A DNA stretch of 64,000 bases from Setophaga petechia. Taxonomy: Eukaryota; Chordata; Aves; Passeriformes; Parulidae. Position 1 is the first letter of the stretch, and each line of letters starts with the position of its first letter. Shown in pieces: positions 11,999-24,737 of this stretch. The notes under the pieces were generated by a model. It had not been told where the DNA came from, did no database searches, and was given only the letters and a program-made list of their open reading frames with translations. The translations under genes and the position numbers were made by a program. The stretch spans positions 34,713,924-34,777,923 of the forward strand of contig JANCRA010000006.1 in assembly GCA_024362935.1 (NCBI GenBank), given 5' to 3'.

Positions 11999-12839
11999 AG
12001 GCAGTTGGGGATGCGCCTGAGGTGAGTCAAGGGGTTAGCTGAAAATGTAATTAGGATAATTGAAAAGTGCAGATGAGTCGAGGGGCCAGCTGGGAATAGA
12101 ATTGGGATAGTAGAAGATTGCATATTTTAGTTAAGATTTTAAAATGAGGTAAGAAGCTAAGTTAGTAATACAGCTAGCAGAAATCATGTCCCTTAGTTAA
12201 AGAGTAGCAAATATATTAGGAACATAAAGCTAGGAGTGACAGGGATAGAGGAAGCAATTGTGAAGGAGCAGAGACCATAGAAATACCTTGCCTTAAGAAT
12301 AATTGAACAGTTAGGACAGGCTTGGACCATGACTAGCAGGTCAAAAGGTCTTGCCAACTGGCCATGGCAGAAGAGTTCACCATGAGGAAAGCGGCTTTCC
12401 TCCTCCCATACAACCACTCCCTCATTTCAAAATCCCACCCACCCAGTAAAGGCAGTACAATTGTGCAGCTGTATATAGATATTCAGCTGAAAAAAATACA
12501 AAGCAGGCAGGTAATAATTATGTATTATGGGTCCTTAGGAACCTAATGTAAAACCTTTCTGTAGAAATAGAGACCAGGAGTCCGTAACTCCTTGCACGTG
12601 TCTTTGGAAACTAGTTCACATGTGTCCAGCGCTGCAATAAAGATGCTTCTTTTCTACTATAATTAGTTGAAGAGTCAGCTGCCCATGCTTCAAGGGTTAT
12701 GCTGGAGTAGTGAACTGATTTGGAAGGCAGCAGAAGAGTTTCAGCGGGCAATTTTTGGAAGAGATGGAAGGCTCTTGTGACTGAAGGGAAAGCCATTTGG
12801 AATGGAGTAATGATCCCAAAATCCATACCACTGTATCTT

Positions 12840-13500
12840 TGTGTCTGAATTTAAATCAGAATTTTTATAGATAGCTCCATGCAATTTGTCTACAAATGTA
12901 TCAAAGTCTTCATTCTTCTTTGGTGACTTTGTGTAAAAGACATGGTGTGAAACTTACCTGGAAGTGCAAGGATAGCATTATATGCTAGTTGTTGCCTCAT
13001 CTGTAAGACTTGATCAATGCTCTTAGCCTGGCCAGTGGCAGTAGCCCAGGGCCCCTTGCCAAGTAACTGTTGTGCTGTTAAACTATATAGAGGATCACCC
13101 TGCACTCTAGGTCTTGCTGCTTCTTGAGCACACTTTTCCTCCCAGCTTTTATGAAACATCTCCTGCTGATGGGGTGGCATTATAAGTCTTATTAGAGTAT
13201 GCACATCAGCTGGAATTAATGTGTTAGATGGAAAAATACACTGCAGAAGTGACTGTGCAAGTTGGGATTTTCAACCAAATTATGAAAATTGCAGCTCTCA
13301 ATTTTTCTAAAATCTTCCAATTGAAAGGTTCTCAAACTCTACTTGCAGTATTAGTTACTACAGGAAAAGCTACTGCATCATTGGAGAGAAAGGTCCCTTC
13401 TACAATAGCTTCTGGAATAATTTTTTTCTACTTTAGTTTCGGAGCTGCTTCAATTTCAGGGTCACATTCCAACTCCAATTCCACGTTCTTTACAGCGTGA
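12840..13500 (-). pseudogene. Degenerate class II ERV gag fragment (left arm)
   Basis: Minus-strand frames encode pieces resembling betaretrovirus-type capsid: an AFPVV-like start region, then a stretch with IMPPHQQEMFHKSWEEKC, then QLAYNAILALPG. Frameshifts and stops separate the pieces, so it is non-functional. No LTR, protease or polymerase adjoins it. The same fragment occurs inverted in the right arm at about 48240-48870, so it predates the duplication. Confidence 0.65.
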
Positions 13501-14802
13501 GAGGGAGGATTTTGTTTAACTGGCTGAATGCTGGCTCAGAGCCAGAATGGAGGAGTTTTTGCAAGACAAGGACCATATTCAGCCAATGCACAATCCAGCA
13601 TGCTTGTAATAATGGACAGTGAACACGTTGACAAAGAATGAATTATAGACATACTCAGAATTGGGGGTGGTAAATCCTCAAAAAAGATACAAGAAGAAGA
13701 GTCATCAGGACTCAGCAAGTTTGTCAGAAAGCTTGGGAGAGTGAGCCATGGGTAGGCCAGACAACCAAGCAAGATGCGTAAAAAATTAGATGATCCAATC
13801 AGCATTCTATTTTAGATGCGTGAACAGCTAGGATTAAGCAATCATGTATTAGCTAGAGAGACGTGGACAGTAGAGATTTATTTTAAATATAGTCTTTTAA
13901 AGGATAATAAATTTGGCTTCACTAGATCATATTGGTGATGGTGCGATGTCCCAGACCCTCCGTGCCCCGCAGCCTGTTCCCGCAGGAGGCTCTGGTGAGC
14001 CCCTTGCAGGACGCTCCGCCGTGCACGCAGCCCTTCTCCTGCCCGCCCAGAACGCTCCTGGCACAGCAGGACACAAGCTGGCCGGCTCTGGGCTCAGCAC
14101 ACCCCAAACAGAGGGGCAGGAAGATGCAGCGGCTGTTTTGCAGCCCTGCCCAAGAGAGGTGCGAAGGGTCTCCCCCCTCTGGTCTCGCTTGGTTGGGTTT
14201 CTGACTGGGCCTGAGGCGAGGGCTGCCATTCCTCACTTGTAGGGAGACCACAGCTGCCAGAACCACACCGAGCCTGCAGGCACTGCCCGACAATGCTGCA
14301 GCCACTGGGACGGTCCTGCCTCTGAGGCTCAGCCACTCCCTGCTGCTGCTGCTGCTTTCAGGCACACGCAGAGCTCATTGTTAGGCCACAACGGTCTCTG
14401 CTTCTGCCCTCTTCCTGTCCCTGTGTAGGGATGGAGCATTGCTGTGCTTTCAGGAAGCTCTCTGTGAAAAACTTCCAGCATTGCAAGCTCCTCTGCTCTC
14501 CATAGATGCATGCTGTGGAATCCCTCACAGCTGCCTTCAGAGCATCCTCAAGCTGGCTCTTCTAAAACCCAGGCTCCTTGCTCCCTTCAGCATGCTCAGC
14601 ACGACCTTCAACTCCATGGTGCTGTGCAACTGGAGCAGCAGCACAGGGACCTTTGCAGCCTGAGCTGCCCTTGTTCCTCTCTGCCCGTGCACAGAACACA
14701 GCGTGGAAGAGAACGGCAGCAGGGCCCTGCGTGTCCCCGGGCTCAGGGTTTGTGCCACTTCAGCTCCATGGACACGTGGGTAAAGTGACAAAGCTAAAAC
14801 TG

Positions 14803-14808
14803 TTTATT
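14803..14808 (-). terminator. Polyadenylation signal AATAAA
   Basis: Minus-strand AATAAA about 200 nt past the MROH-like stop codon at 15010, in a fitting position for that transcript. The inverted duplicate keeps it at 37451-37456. Confidence 0.6.
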
Positions 14809-15009
14809 AAGGGAAGGCAAAGCAAAGGGGTGAACTGGGAGGCAAAAAAGGGGCTGGGCAGGGCCTGGGGGCTGGAGAGAGGGAGGGAGCTGCCAACAAG
14901 GAGTGAGATGCCAGGAGCCCCTGGAGCTTCCCACAGGCTCAGCTGTGACCAAGAAGAGCTGTGCCTGGAGTTCCAGCTGGAACCCTGTGCTCTGCAGGTG
15001 GTCTCATCT

Positions 15010-18000
15010 TCATTGGCAACTGGGGGTTGCCCAAGGACATGGGTTCTTCTTAACCTGCAGATGAAGTTCAGCAGATCTTGCCTCAAACTTCATCAGCTGT
15101 ATAACTTGGTTGCTGAAGAAAGGGCACTCGTACTCCTTCAGGGCTTGAAGGGCTGGAAAAAAGAAGCCCAGAGCCACAGTTAGAGGCCGGATTGCAGGAA
15201 TCCAGGGAAACACTCCTGCCAGGCAATCCCAGCCGGCTCCTGCTATGGCCAGAAGGGAGCCGGAGACACAGGCTTGGGCCGGAAGGTGCTGGCCTCGGCT
15301 GCCCCTCGTGTCCCTGAAAGCACTCCGGGCTCTGTCCCCGCCGCCCCTCGTCCACACAGGGAGCAGAGCCCTCGGCAGCCCGGGCAGGGATTGTAGCTCC
15401 GGAGCCGGGATTTGCAGCTGCCCCCGGCGGCCCTCGCTGGCACCCCCGCGGCTGCCCCCACTCACCCTGACTGAGGACCTGGAGCTCCTCCTTCTGCCCC
15501 ACCATGAGCACTCCGGCCAGCCCTGGCAGGACAGAGCCCGTGGCGGCGCCAGGCGGCACAGCTGCCCGACACGGGCGCTGCCACCCTGCGGTCGCACGCC
15601 CTCCTGCCCGGGCAGGGCTCCTGCCGGCCCTGCTGCACGCTGCCGCCCGAGGGCTCGGCTGCGGGAGGGCGGCGGCAGCGCCGAGGGCGGGCGGGGCTGC
15701 AGCGGCCCGGGCGCGGCTCCCGCTGGAGCCGGGGGCAGCGGCCGGGCCGGGGGCAGGGAGGGGCGCCGGGCTCGGGGCTCACCCATCAGCCTGACGGCCG
15801 CCTGTCGCAGGGGCCTCTGTGGGCTCTGCAGGTGCGGCTGGGCCCAGCGCATGTGCTCGGCCGCTCGGCTCTCGTCCTGCAGCAGCTGCGGGGAGCGCCG
15901 GCAGGGAAGGCTCGGCGCGGGCTCTGCCCCTCGGCCGGGCGCTGCCTGCGCCCAGCAGCGGCCGAGCCGGCCCGCACGGCCCGGGGCAGGGAGCGGCGTG
16001 CGGGGCGCAGGCTGGCGGGCCCGGCTGCGGGGCCGGGCAGGGCCACAGCTGCCAGCCCCCCGCACCGAGCACCGGGGGCAGGGCTCGGGCTCCTGGGCTG
16101 TCCTTACCAGGCTGTCGGCGAACTTCATCCGCCGCTCCTTCGTCAGCAGTTCCTCGAGGTCCCTCCTCCTCGGGAAGCGTGCCGCACAAAGCAGGGCTTG
16201 GCCAGAGGCCTGGAGAGCGGCAGAGAGCCGCAGGTGGCACCAGAGCCCAGGGCACGGCGCCCGTGTCCCTGCGCCACGGCCAGGGGAGGCTGGAGCCCGC
16301 CAGGCGCCAGGGCAGAAACCGGCCAAGCCCCTTGCCAGGGATGCGGCAGCGTCACACAAAACCTGACCTTGGCCACCTGCAGGTTCTCATCGTGCCAGCG
16401 CAAGAATAGAGGGAGCAGGCTGGTTCACGATTGTCGTGAGAAGTTCTTCCCCCTCTTCCATTACCAGCTCCATCACCTTGCAGAAGAGCTGAATGGAGAG
16501 CAGCTGCACGTGCTTTTGTTCTGGAAGGAAAGGAAAAGTCCTAAGCACCAACTACTTCAGGCCCATTGGGGCAAAGGCCCAGAACTGCACAGAACACAAA
16601 GTTTCCAGGTAGCCACTGCCCCCTTCTCACCAGCGAGGGCCCTTGGCCGAGCACCATGCGGCCTCTGAGCGCCAGGCGCAGCCTGTCCCTGCACTGGGTC
16701 GGCAGGTGCCTGGATACCACCAGCAGGGCACTGGGACCGTGTTTGCTCAGGTCCAGGCACTCGAGGAGCGGAAAGGCACAGGAGGGCAGTGACGGGGGAA
16801 CCGGCCAGCAGGAGCCCAGAGCCTCACAGGGCCGGGCCCAGGCAGCAGCAGCAGCACAGGGCGCAGGCAGCGTGCCAGGCAGCTGCAGCTACGAGAGGCC
16901 CGAGAGCTGGGAGGCAGCTCAGCCAGGCAGCGCTGGACACCCGGCTCACCTCCACAAAGAAGGCCAGGGCAGGCAAATGCCAGCAGGTCTGTTTCCCCAT
17001 GAGCAGGCTTAGCAGGTGCAAGGCCATGTAGGGACACAAGGGGCTCAAGCCACGGCGCATCTCCCTGGCAGGGGAAAAAGGCACCAAGGCCCTGAGCCTC
17101 CCAGGGTGGGCAAACCTCTCCCAGGAGTGACTCACAGAGGTCTGATCTTTCCCCAGCACTCTGCAAGTGCATATGAGCCCCTTGGGAGGCAGCTGCTCCT
17201 GGGCATCCTCCTCTCCCAGCCCTTTGCAGTCTGCTCGGCCCTCCCTCGGTGACAAGGCCCTCTCGCTTACGACCCCGGGGACTGTGTGGGGCACTGCGGG
17301 CACAGGGCACAAATGCTGGCAGTGGTGGCAGGAGTAAGGGATGTCACCTGGCCAGCAGACCCGCTGCATAGTGCTGGGTGTCGGCACAGAGCAGGGTGTC
17401 GCAGAGCTGCTTGTGCTCTGAAGCCAGCAGATTCTTGCCAAAGCCCAGGCAGGAGAGCAGAGCCTTCATGGTCTGCGCTGCAAACCTGCCTGCCAAGCAA
17501 AGGCCAGGTCATTCTGGGAGCGCTGGCCCTGGCCACGAGGGCATGGGAAGGACGGGGTGCCTGGTACCTGTTGGGGTGGCTGGGAAGGCTGTGTTCCTCC
17601 AGGCACGCTCTCCAGAAGCTCCGGGTCTCAACGTCCCCTGGCATCTGCTCTGTGGCGGTGACAATTTGCAAGAACAGAGCCACGAACAGTTGGGGAGAAT
17701 GAAGCAGAATGGCATAGTGCCACTCGGACATGGGGGCAATCCTCCACATTGTCAGAGTTGCCTGCAAGAGACAAAGTAGCCCGAGACAGCGCTCAGTGCC
17801 AGGGTGTCCATGAGGCAGGGCCCGAGGGGAGACGCAGGGGGAGCACCCGGCCTGCTGCCCCTGAGCCTGCCCCTAGGCCAGCTTTGAGCCCAGGCAGGGA
17901 GCTGCAGGCTGGGGAGAGCAGGGAGAGCTGCTGGAGAGGCGACCGGGAGGGTGAGCAAAGGCCAGCTCCAGAAACTCACAGCCAGGGCAAGGACGGCCTT

Positions 18001-19052
18001 GTTGTCCCCCCAGGAGAAGCTGCCGTAGGGTGGCTGCTCCTCCATGGCAGAGAGCAGCGCTGGAAGCACCTCCTGGGCGGCCACTCTCGACGTGCCCGTG
18101 GCTCTCCACATCAGCACGGTGGCTCTGTGGGAGCAGAGCTGTGTGTCAGCAGCGTGCCGCGTGCAGCTGCGTGGGGCCGGGTGACAGAGCCCTGGTGCCC
18201 TGAGGAGCAGGGAGGGAGCATGGCAGAGGCTCAGGAAACAGAAAGGCCCGAGGTTCCCGCAGCTCTCCATCTGTCTGGCAGAGCCCGCTGGACAGGCTGT
18301 ACAGGGCGAGGGGCCCTGTGGGCCGGTGAGCCCCGAGCTCTCGAGGCAGTTGTGCCCCGTACCCGCCACACGTTGGGGCACAGCGCAGAAGGCTCATCAC
18401 CACTTGAGCAGGGTGTTCTTCAGTCAGGCTCAGAATCTCCGTTTGCAGCCCGGCATCCACGGTGACACAGGACGCCAGTCTCTGGAAAATGTCCCTGACC
18501 GTGGCCAGCACCTGGAGGAGGCAGCATGGGAAAGACTTGGAGTGCTGTCCAAGGCAGACACTTGGCCAGCTTCCCCCAAGAAGTGCTTGCCTTCCCACAC
18601 CAGTGTGATGGCCTCAAAGGCTGAGGGGGTCCAGCATATGTAGCTTGAGGGGCCACATGATCCTGGGAGACCTTCAGCCCTGGCCCCATGCTGCTTACCT
18701 GCTGTGGAGAAGCAGCACGCTTCTGGAAAACCTCCAGAGTGGGTGCAGGAGTCCCGGTCAGTGTGGGCCTGGCTTGAGTCTCTGGCATGCCCTGAGCCTG
18801 GGTGTCAGTGGTGGCCATGCCCTCAGTCAGGGCCATGTCAGCCTCCGCCCTGCCCTCAGCCGTGTCCTGCTCAGAGGCTGCTGCGAGCTCTGAGGACGCT
18901 GAGCTGGCAGCAGGCTCTGCCCGCAGCTGGCCAGGCCTGGAGTCGGGCTGGGCCGTGCCCTTGGTGTTGGTGCCGCCGGTCTTTGTGCAGCCAAGGTGCA
19001 GGAGCCTCCGCAGTGTCTGCAGCAGAAGGGCGGGAAGAGAGGAACGTTCCAT
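15010..19052 (-). pseudogene. MROH-like (maestro heat-like repeat) gene, probably dead
   Basis: Minus-strand exons with matching GT/AG sites and phases: 19052-18699 (ATG; low-complexity N-terminus), 18511-18363, 18124-17980, 17761-17568, 17485-17348, 17064-16950, 16759-16631, 16520-16377, 16209-16108, 15885-15783, 15522-15466, 15152-15010 (stop). The products are helical HEAT-like segments such as ATLTMWRIAPMSEWHYAILL and LLPLFLRWHDENLQ, typical of the bird MROH family; these are predicted scaffold proteins whose biochemical role is little known. Two defects argue for a pseudogene. The exon that begins AEKMW in the neighbouring paralogue is absent, and the 16520-16377 exon has shifts relative to that paralogue (one base near its start, two before LLPLF), so the expected frame hits a stop. 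The remaining exons stay open. Relatives are strongly expanded in birds. Confidence 0.75.
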
Positions 19053-20955
19053 GGCCTGCTCCAAGCGCGGGACTCGGCCGGGCAGTGCCAGCAGGCCCGG
19101 CCCAGGTGGGGACGGCCGCAGGTACCTGCGCTGCTCTGCAGAAGAGGCCAAAGGTGGATTCCTGCTCTTGAGACCAGTCCTTGGCTGCATCAGGCAAAGA
19201 GTGAGCGTAGCCAGAGCTGAGGGGCTGCGGGAGAGACCGGAGAACACAGCCCAGCCCTGCGCTGCCCAGGCAGGGAGAGCCCCGGCATGCTGCAGGGGGA
19301 TGGAGCACGGCCACTGCGCATGTCTGCCCAACCCCTCTTCTGTCTTGTCCGTGGGCAATTCCCCAGGGGATGGCATGGCATGGCATGGGGCCAAGTTGGG
19401 TGCAGGCTCTAGCCCTGCAGCCCAGCTCTGCCACTCATCCTCCTGCGGTGGATGGAATGGCACCACCTCTTCAGTCTCCAGTGCTGGGGCAGCTCCAGGG
19501 CCTTCTTCCTCCTCCTCCACCCAGTCCAGCTTGGGCACTCTCGGGGGTCTCTGCTCTATGTGAGTGCCTGGAGCTACTTGCAGGAGAGATGGCTTGGGAA
19601 AGCTCCGGGGCACCAAGTCCCACACTCTGCCCTTGAGGGCAGCTGCAGAATAGAAGCCGCAGAAGGCCACGGGTAACCGAGTACTGTGCTCTGGCCTTGA
19701 GCTCAGCTGCAGGAACAACGCCACAGAAAAGCCCTGGGTAAGACAGGAACGAGTGCGCTGTGCGGGGGCTCCTCACGGCACCGCTCTGTCCCATTATGCC
19801 CCGTTGCATGTTCCCAGCACCTGGGCAAGCTTCTATTTCCCACGTATCAAAAAGGGGCCTTGGACACCGGGTTCCGTTCCATGGCACGCTGACTGTGCTG
19901 CAGCGTGTCACCCACAGCCATTGCACACACTGTCTCCTGCCCTAGGGCCGCCCCCAGCCCAGCCAAAGTGGCCCAGGCAGGAAGGAATGCCTGGCCTCAG
20001 GTGTCTGAGACAGCCCGCAAAAGACCTTTAGGAAGGGCTCAGACCATCAGCAAACACCGCCCGGCTCTGTGGGCTCAGTCCTATCCCCATATCTTTCCCT
20101 GACAGCATTTGAATTTCTAAATGAGAATCATTTGAAGGGAGGGGATTTACATTTTCCATTTCAGAGAAGCCTTCTTCCTTCCTGAGCAGACACCTCTCTC
20201 TTCAAACCAAGACACTTGTTTATCATCTTGCAGATGCGCAGTTGCTGGGCAGCCCCGTTCTACACCAGGGACCTGGAGAACCATTCCCAGCAACTGGGAA
20301 AATCCTGCGGGGTCCATCCACCCATAGAAGAGGTCTCCAAATTTGCCCGGAAAGTGGGTCCAGCTTTTATAGGCCAAAAAGAGCAAGTCCAAGTGACTCG
20401 ATGATATTTTTAGCCCAGATAGCCCTGCAGCTGAAGGCACACTTCACAATCAGCAGGGGACACAGCTAGACCAAAGCCCAGATCTCTTCCAGGAGCCTTT
20501 CTCCTCAAACATCCTTCAAACGAGCCTCCATTCAAGTCAGCTGGGAAAGTTTCTTCCAATGATACATGCTGGCACATAACTAGACAGGGTTATGTGAAAG
20601 ATTCTAAAGCAGCAGCTCTGGAGTCAAAGAGCCAGCACTAAGAGTCCTTGTCATGTCTTTGTAGCTAAATCCCACTTCGAGGGAGTGGAAGGAGTTTGGA
20701 ACGAGCTAGAGAGCGGAGCTCTGAGTTTTTAGATGATGCCATTGCTTTTTCTTCTCTTCTACATAGACAGGAAGAGTGAGTTTGGCTCACATCTCCACCG
20801 CATGGCTCACAGGGCCGCAGAACTTGTAGTTACAAGAGCTTTGAAGGATTTCTTGGCCAAGAAGACACGGGCAAGAAGGACATTTCTGTTTTGGAGCCAA
20901 TCCTTCAATATTTCATCTTACAGACTCATGCTCTCGGGGTCTCTAGCTGGTCAGA
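19053..20955. other. 5' flank of the MROH-like pseudogene
   Basis: A minus-strand frame is open from 19724 through the region above the chosen ATG, including an acidic segment (LDWVEEEEEGPG). It could be an upstream exon, but the frame contains several alternative splice signals and I could not fix its ends. From 19900 to 20955 I see no supported gene. Confidence 0.4.
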
Positions 20956-20959
20956 GTGA

Positions 20960-21604
20960 CCCCAAGATAAGTTAGAAAGTCTCTTTTCCCAGCCCGGCGG
21001 TGGAAGAAGGAGTCAGAGCTCTTTGTTTCTCGGTCTCAAGGTTGGTTATTGTATCTTATCTATAAATATCTTTCTCCTGTCCTGCCGAGGTCCGCTCAGC
21101 AAGACAGTCTAAGGCGCTCTGCCTCCCCCGGGGCGCTGTTATCTTTTATACTAAAAACAACGACGTGTACAATATTTACAATTGCCTTCCAATACCTATC
21201 GTCTACGTTAGACAGTGAGCTTCTACTCTAAACCAATCTAACAGTGCCAACATCACAGCAGAAGATGGAGGCCAAGAAGAAGAAGGAGAAAAGCTGGACA
21301 TGTCCATATTCCTCCATCTTGCCCCCTGAAGCCCCATTCTAAAAACCCCAAAAATCTATTTTCCCACTCTGTGATAAATTCACTATCATTCTACTTAAAC
21401 TTTTGTGGCTTGTCATTCTTCATACAAGGTTGGTCATTGTTTTTTCCAAGGGCTATATCAAAGGCACAGGAGTCTTGGGATCTGTGCCAAGGCCTCTGAG
21501 CCTTCTGACAAGGTCTCGAGTCCTGCAGGGCAGCCAGAGGAATTTCCTGCATTCCCACATCATGCTACAGTGTAAGCTTCCTTAGCCAATCATGTTATGA
21601 CACA
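20960..21604 (-). mobile_element. LTR-like segment (minus orientation)
   Basis: On the minus strand it opens with TGTCATAACATGATTGG (an ATTGG box) and has a clear TATAAAAG box at 21150-21143 followed by GC-rich sequence. That is the layout of a U3/R promoter. The composition resembles solo LTRs common in songbirds, but I cannot name the family. The 3' boundary is approximate and no target duplication was identified. Confidence 0.5.
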
Positions 21605-22530
21605 CAAACCTTCAGCACTGCATCCGCAACTTCTTGTTTACCATTGGAACTACTTTGATTTTTTTCTAGATCTTGAACTCTAAAACTCTAAACTTTCCTC
21701 CCCTGCAACTTTCCTCCCCGTGTCTCTGCTATCAACTCGAAATCCGCATTCTCGCTTCTAGCACCTAAGTTTGGAAGCCCTTTCCAAGGTCTCAGATCAA
21801 ATCCTGTGTTTAATTCTAAGCTTTGCGGACAAGACCAAAGGTCTGAGATTTCCCTGCATTTGGGTTTCCAACACCACTGATGCTGTTAGTTCCAGCATGC
21901 CCAGGATCCCTCTTGCAAGTCAACTCTGGCAGGAACAAGGCGGCTGCCAGGGGGCTGCTTGTGGCCTCTGAGAGGCCATTGCTCAGGGCTTGCCAGTGCC
22001 CCAGCCCCTCAGGCTCTGCCCCAGCCTGGCCAGGCTGCCTGGCAGCAGCAGCGCTGCAGCCCCACAGCAGCTGCAGAGCAGCCCCATGCAGAGGCACCTG
22101 GGAGCCCTCGGCAAGGCAGCCAGCAGCACACGGGCAGGAGGACACGGATGGCGCTTCCTGCCTGGCACGGGGCTTGTGGCCATCTCCAGGCACCGCTCTG
22201 GCAGGGACCCCGCAGCTCCGGCCCCTGCCCAGCCGCTCTGTGGGCAGCACAAAGGCTTCAGCAGAAGCACCAAAGGCCAAAGGGCTTCTGGCCACTTCCC
22301 CTTGCCCACTGCACACCTGGGCACCTGGCTGAGCACAAGCACCCTTTTCCCCCTCCTCCCCTATTCCCTGTGGACCCTGGGCAGCAAAGAAAATCTCCTG
22401 GGAGTGTGTATATTATAACACGGTCTATATTTACAAAGGGTGAGAAATAGAATGGAAGAAAAGAAAAATCTGAAAGAAAAGTAAACATCCCCACTGGCTC
22501 AGGCTGCGCCAGCAAAGAGACCCTCCCGCA
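21605..22530. other. Intergenic stretch below MROH-like gene 2
   Basis: AT-rich to 21800, then a GC-rich block whose open frames on both strands overlap each other and lack domain signatures. The last 200 bp would be the 3' untranslated part of the MROH-like gene. I see no perfect AATAAA on the minus strand here. Confidence 0.45.
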
Positions 22531-24528
22531 TCATCTCTCTACAGAGCTCAGGCAGTGCAACCAGCCGAGCTGCAACAGACGAGGCCGAGTGATCCATGCC
22601 CTGTGCAGCTGATCGTGCAGCCTCTGGAAGATGGAATATCGCCCTCGCTGTGTTGCTCGGAGGACATGCAGTGTTTCATGTGCCAGCTCTGACACGGCAC
22701 TGCTCACGTCCTCCGTCAGGCGTTCCAGGGCTGCAAGAGAGAGGAATAGAGCCAAGGTCAGATGCCGGATCTGTGGGGAGCCAAGGAGAGCCCCCTGCCA
22801 GGGCCATCCCAGCCGGCTCTTGCCATGGCCAGGAGGGAGCAGGGAGCAAGGGGATCAGCCCGAAGCTGCTGGCCACCAATGGCCCAGGTGGCCCTGAAAT
22901 CTCAGGGTGCTCTGACCCCCGGAGCAGAGCCCTCCGCAGCCGGGGCAGGGCTTGCAGCTCTCCCAGTGCCAGCCCGCGCTGTCAGCCCGCTGCCCTCGCT
23001 CACCAGTGCAGATCAGCTGCAGCTCTCGTTGCTGCCCCCTCAGGCGCCGCCCAGCCATGCCTGTGAACACAGAGCCTGTCACGGCCCCAGCGGCACAGCT
23101 CCCTGCCAGCGGCGCTGTGGCCACACGGGCTGCTTGCCCGGCAGGGCTCAGCCCGGCCCTTGGCGCACGCTGCTGGCCCAGGGCACGGCTGCCAGAGGGC
23201 GGCAGCAGCAATGCCCAGGCCAGGCGGAGCTCCACGGCGCCGGGCCCGGCTTGCGCTGCCGGGGCAGCAGGCGGGGCTGGGGCCGAGCTGCGGCGGGCCG
23301 GGAAGGGGAGGGAACCCGGGCTTGTGGCTCACCCATGAACCTGATGGCCGCCTCTCGCAGGGGCTCCTGTGGGCTCTGCAGGTAGCGCAGGGCCCGGCGC
23401 AGGTGCTCGGCTGCTCGGCTGCTTTCCTCTGCCAGCTGGAGAGAGCGGCAGGAGGGAAGGGTTGGCGTGCGCTCAGCCCCTGGGCCGGGCGCTGCCTGCC
23501 CCCAGCCCCGGTCTCCCCTGCCCGCACAGCCCTGAGGCGCGGCCAGCAGCCGCCGACCGAGGGCTCCCGAGGGCAGGGGGCAGAGGGCCGGCTGCTGCCC
23601 AGGGAGCCGTGGTGCCGGCCCCCAGCCCCGCTGGGCCGGGGCTCCACGGGCACCCGGCTCGCGCCCATGGGAGCCTGGAGAAGAGCCCGCGCCGCCTCTG
23701 ACTGCAGCAGCAGCGGGCAGGGGCACAGCTGCCAGCCCCGCACACTGAGCACCGCCCTCAGGGGCCTGCTCCAGGCTGAGGCTGGGGGTTCTCGGCTGCT
23801 CTTACCAGGCCCTCGCCAATCCTCCATGTCTGATCCAGGTGTAGCATTTGTTCTAGATCCCTCCTCTTTAGGAATCTGGCTGCAGAATGCAGCGTTTCTC
23901 GGGAGGCCTGGAGAGCAGCAGAGAGGCACAGATGGCCCCACAGGCCAGGGCACAGGAGCATCCCAGTGCCGCAGCCTGGAGGAGGCTGCAGCATGCAAGG
24001 TGCCAGGGCAGGAGGCAGCCAAGCCCCCTCCCAGGGGGCAGCAGCCGGCCACAAGTCCTCACCTCAGCAAGAATCTGATTCTCATCATGGCAGTGGAAGT
24101 AGAGTGGGACCAGGCTCTGGTGCACGTGGGGCTTCAGGGCCTTTCTTCCATCTTTGGTTAGTAAGTCCAGCATCTCTTGAAAGACACACATGCAGCTCAG
24201 CTGCACCTGGATATCATCCTGTATGAAAGGAAGGGCAAAAGACCTCAGCATCAGCTGCTTCAGACCCCTCAGGGCACAGGCCTGCATCTCCACAGGGCAC
24301 CAAGTGTCCGGGCAGCAGCCAGTGGCCGTGGCTGTGGGCACAGAGCCTTACATGGTCAAAGAGTGGCAGGAGCGCCTCAGCCAGCGGCAGGGCGATGGGG
24401 GTGCCTATTGGGGCACCATTATCCAGGAGCAAGTATCTGAGTAGAAGAATGGTCATCCTGATCATGTCGCTATCGTTTTCTTGCAGGAGCTCCACAAGAC
24501 TTTCACTCAGGCTCCACATTTTTTCAGC
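22531..24528 (-). CDS. MROH-like gene, 3' exons (5' part displaced by a provirus)
   Basis: Six minus-strand exons join in phase: 24528-24352 (begins AEKMWSLSESLVELLQ), 24218-24063 (ends YFHCHDENQILAE), 23907-23806 (RFLKRRDLEQML), 23435-23333 (SRAAEHLRRALRYLQSP), 23060-23004, and 22730-22531 with the stop. Together they encode about 265 residues of amphipathic helices of the maestro heat-like family, ending LQLGWLHCLSSVER. No stop or frameshift is visible, unlike the paralogue at 15-19 kb, and three exons match it exactly in length (102, 103 and 57 nt). Upstream exons should lie at higher coordinates, but a 5.8-kb provirus begins 210 bp above the first visible exon. A candidate exon end with a GTAAGG donor sits at ~30597, just beyond the provirus. 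Either the provirus lies in an intron, or this is a 3' fragment. Confidence 0.72.
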
Positions 24529-24737
24529 CTGTGCGGAACACAAGGTTGTGAAAGGCCACCCTGCTGCCGCAGGGCCCAGAGGCCAAAGGCCTGTCCCCAA
24601 GCACTGGGGCAGCTGAAGCGGGAGGCAGGAGAGCTGGAAGCAGCTGCCCCAGCGCCCCAAGCCCAGGCAAGGCCAAGCAACTGCGTTGCCCAGCCCCATG
24701 CTGCCTGCACGGCTTCAGCCACTGCCCCCTCCTCACC

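Larger units (their letters stand above)
12012..16085 (+). repeat. Left arm of a ~4.1-kb inverted duplication
   Basis: This arm is found again in reverse complement at 36195-49717 once the provirus in the right arm is subtracted. In the ~150 bp I compared closely next to the insertion site there is about one mismatch. It contains the last exons of an MROH-like pseudogene, its polyadenylation signal, an unoccupied version of the provirus target (about 14057-14075) and an old retroviral gag fragment. The outer boundary is sharp at 12012; the inner one near 16085 is gradual. Confidence 0.9.

Noticed and set aside
15245..16668. Long plus-strand frames over the MROH-like pseudogene (e.g. 15245-16366)
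   Set aside because: They are antisense to spliced minus-strand exons with good sites. The region is very GC-rich, so several frames stay open by composition; they mirror again at 36.1-37.0 kb.
20147..20440. 97-codon minus-strand frame with a hydrophobic patch
   Set aside because: No splice sites, homology or start context that I can support; it lies in an otherwise empty flank.
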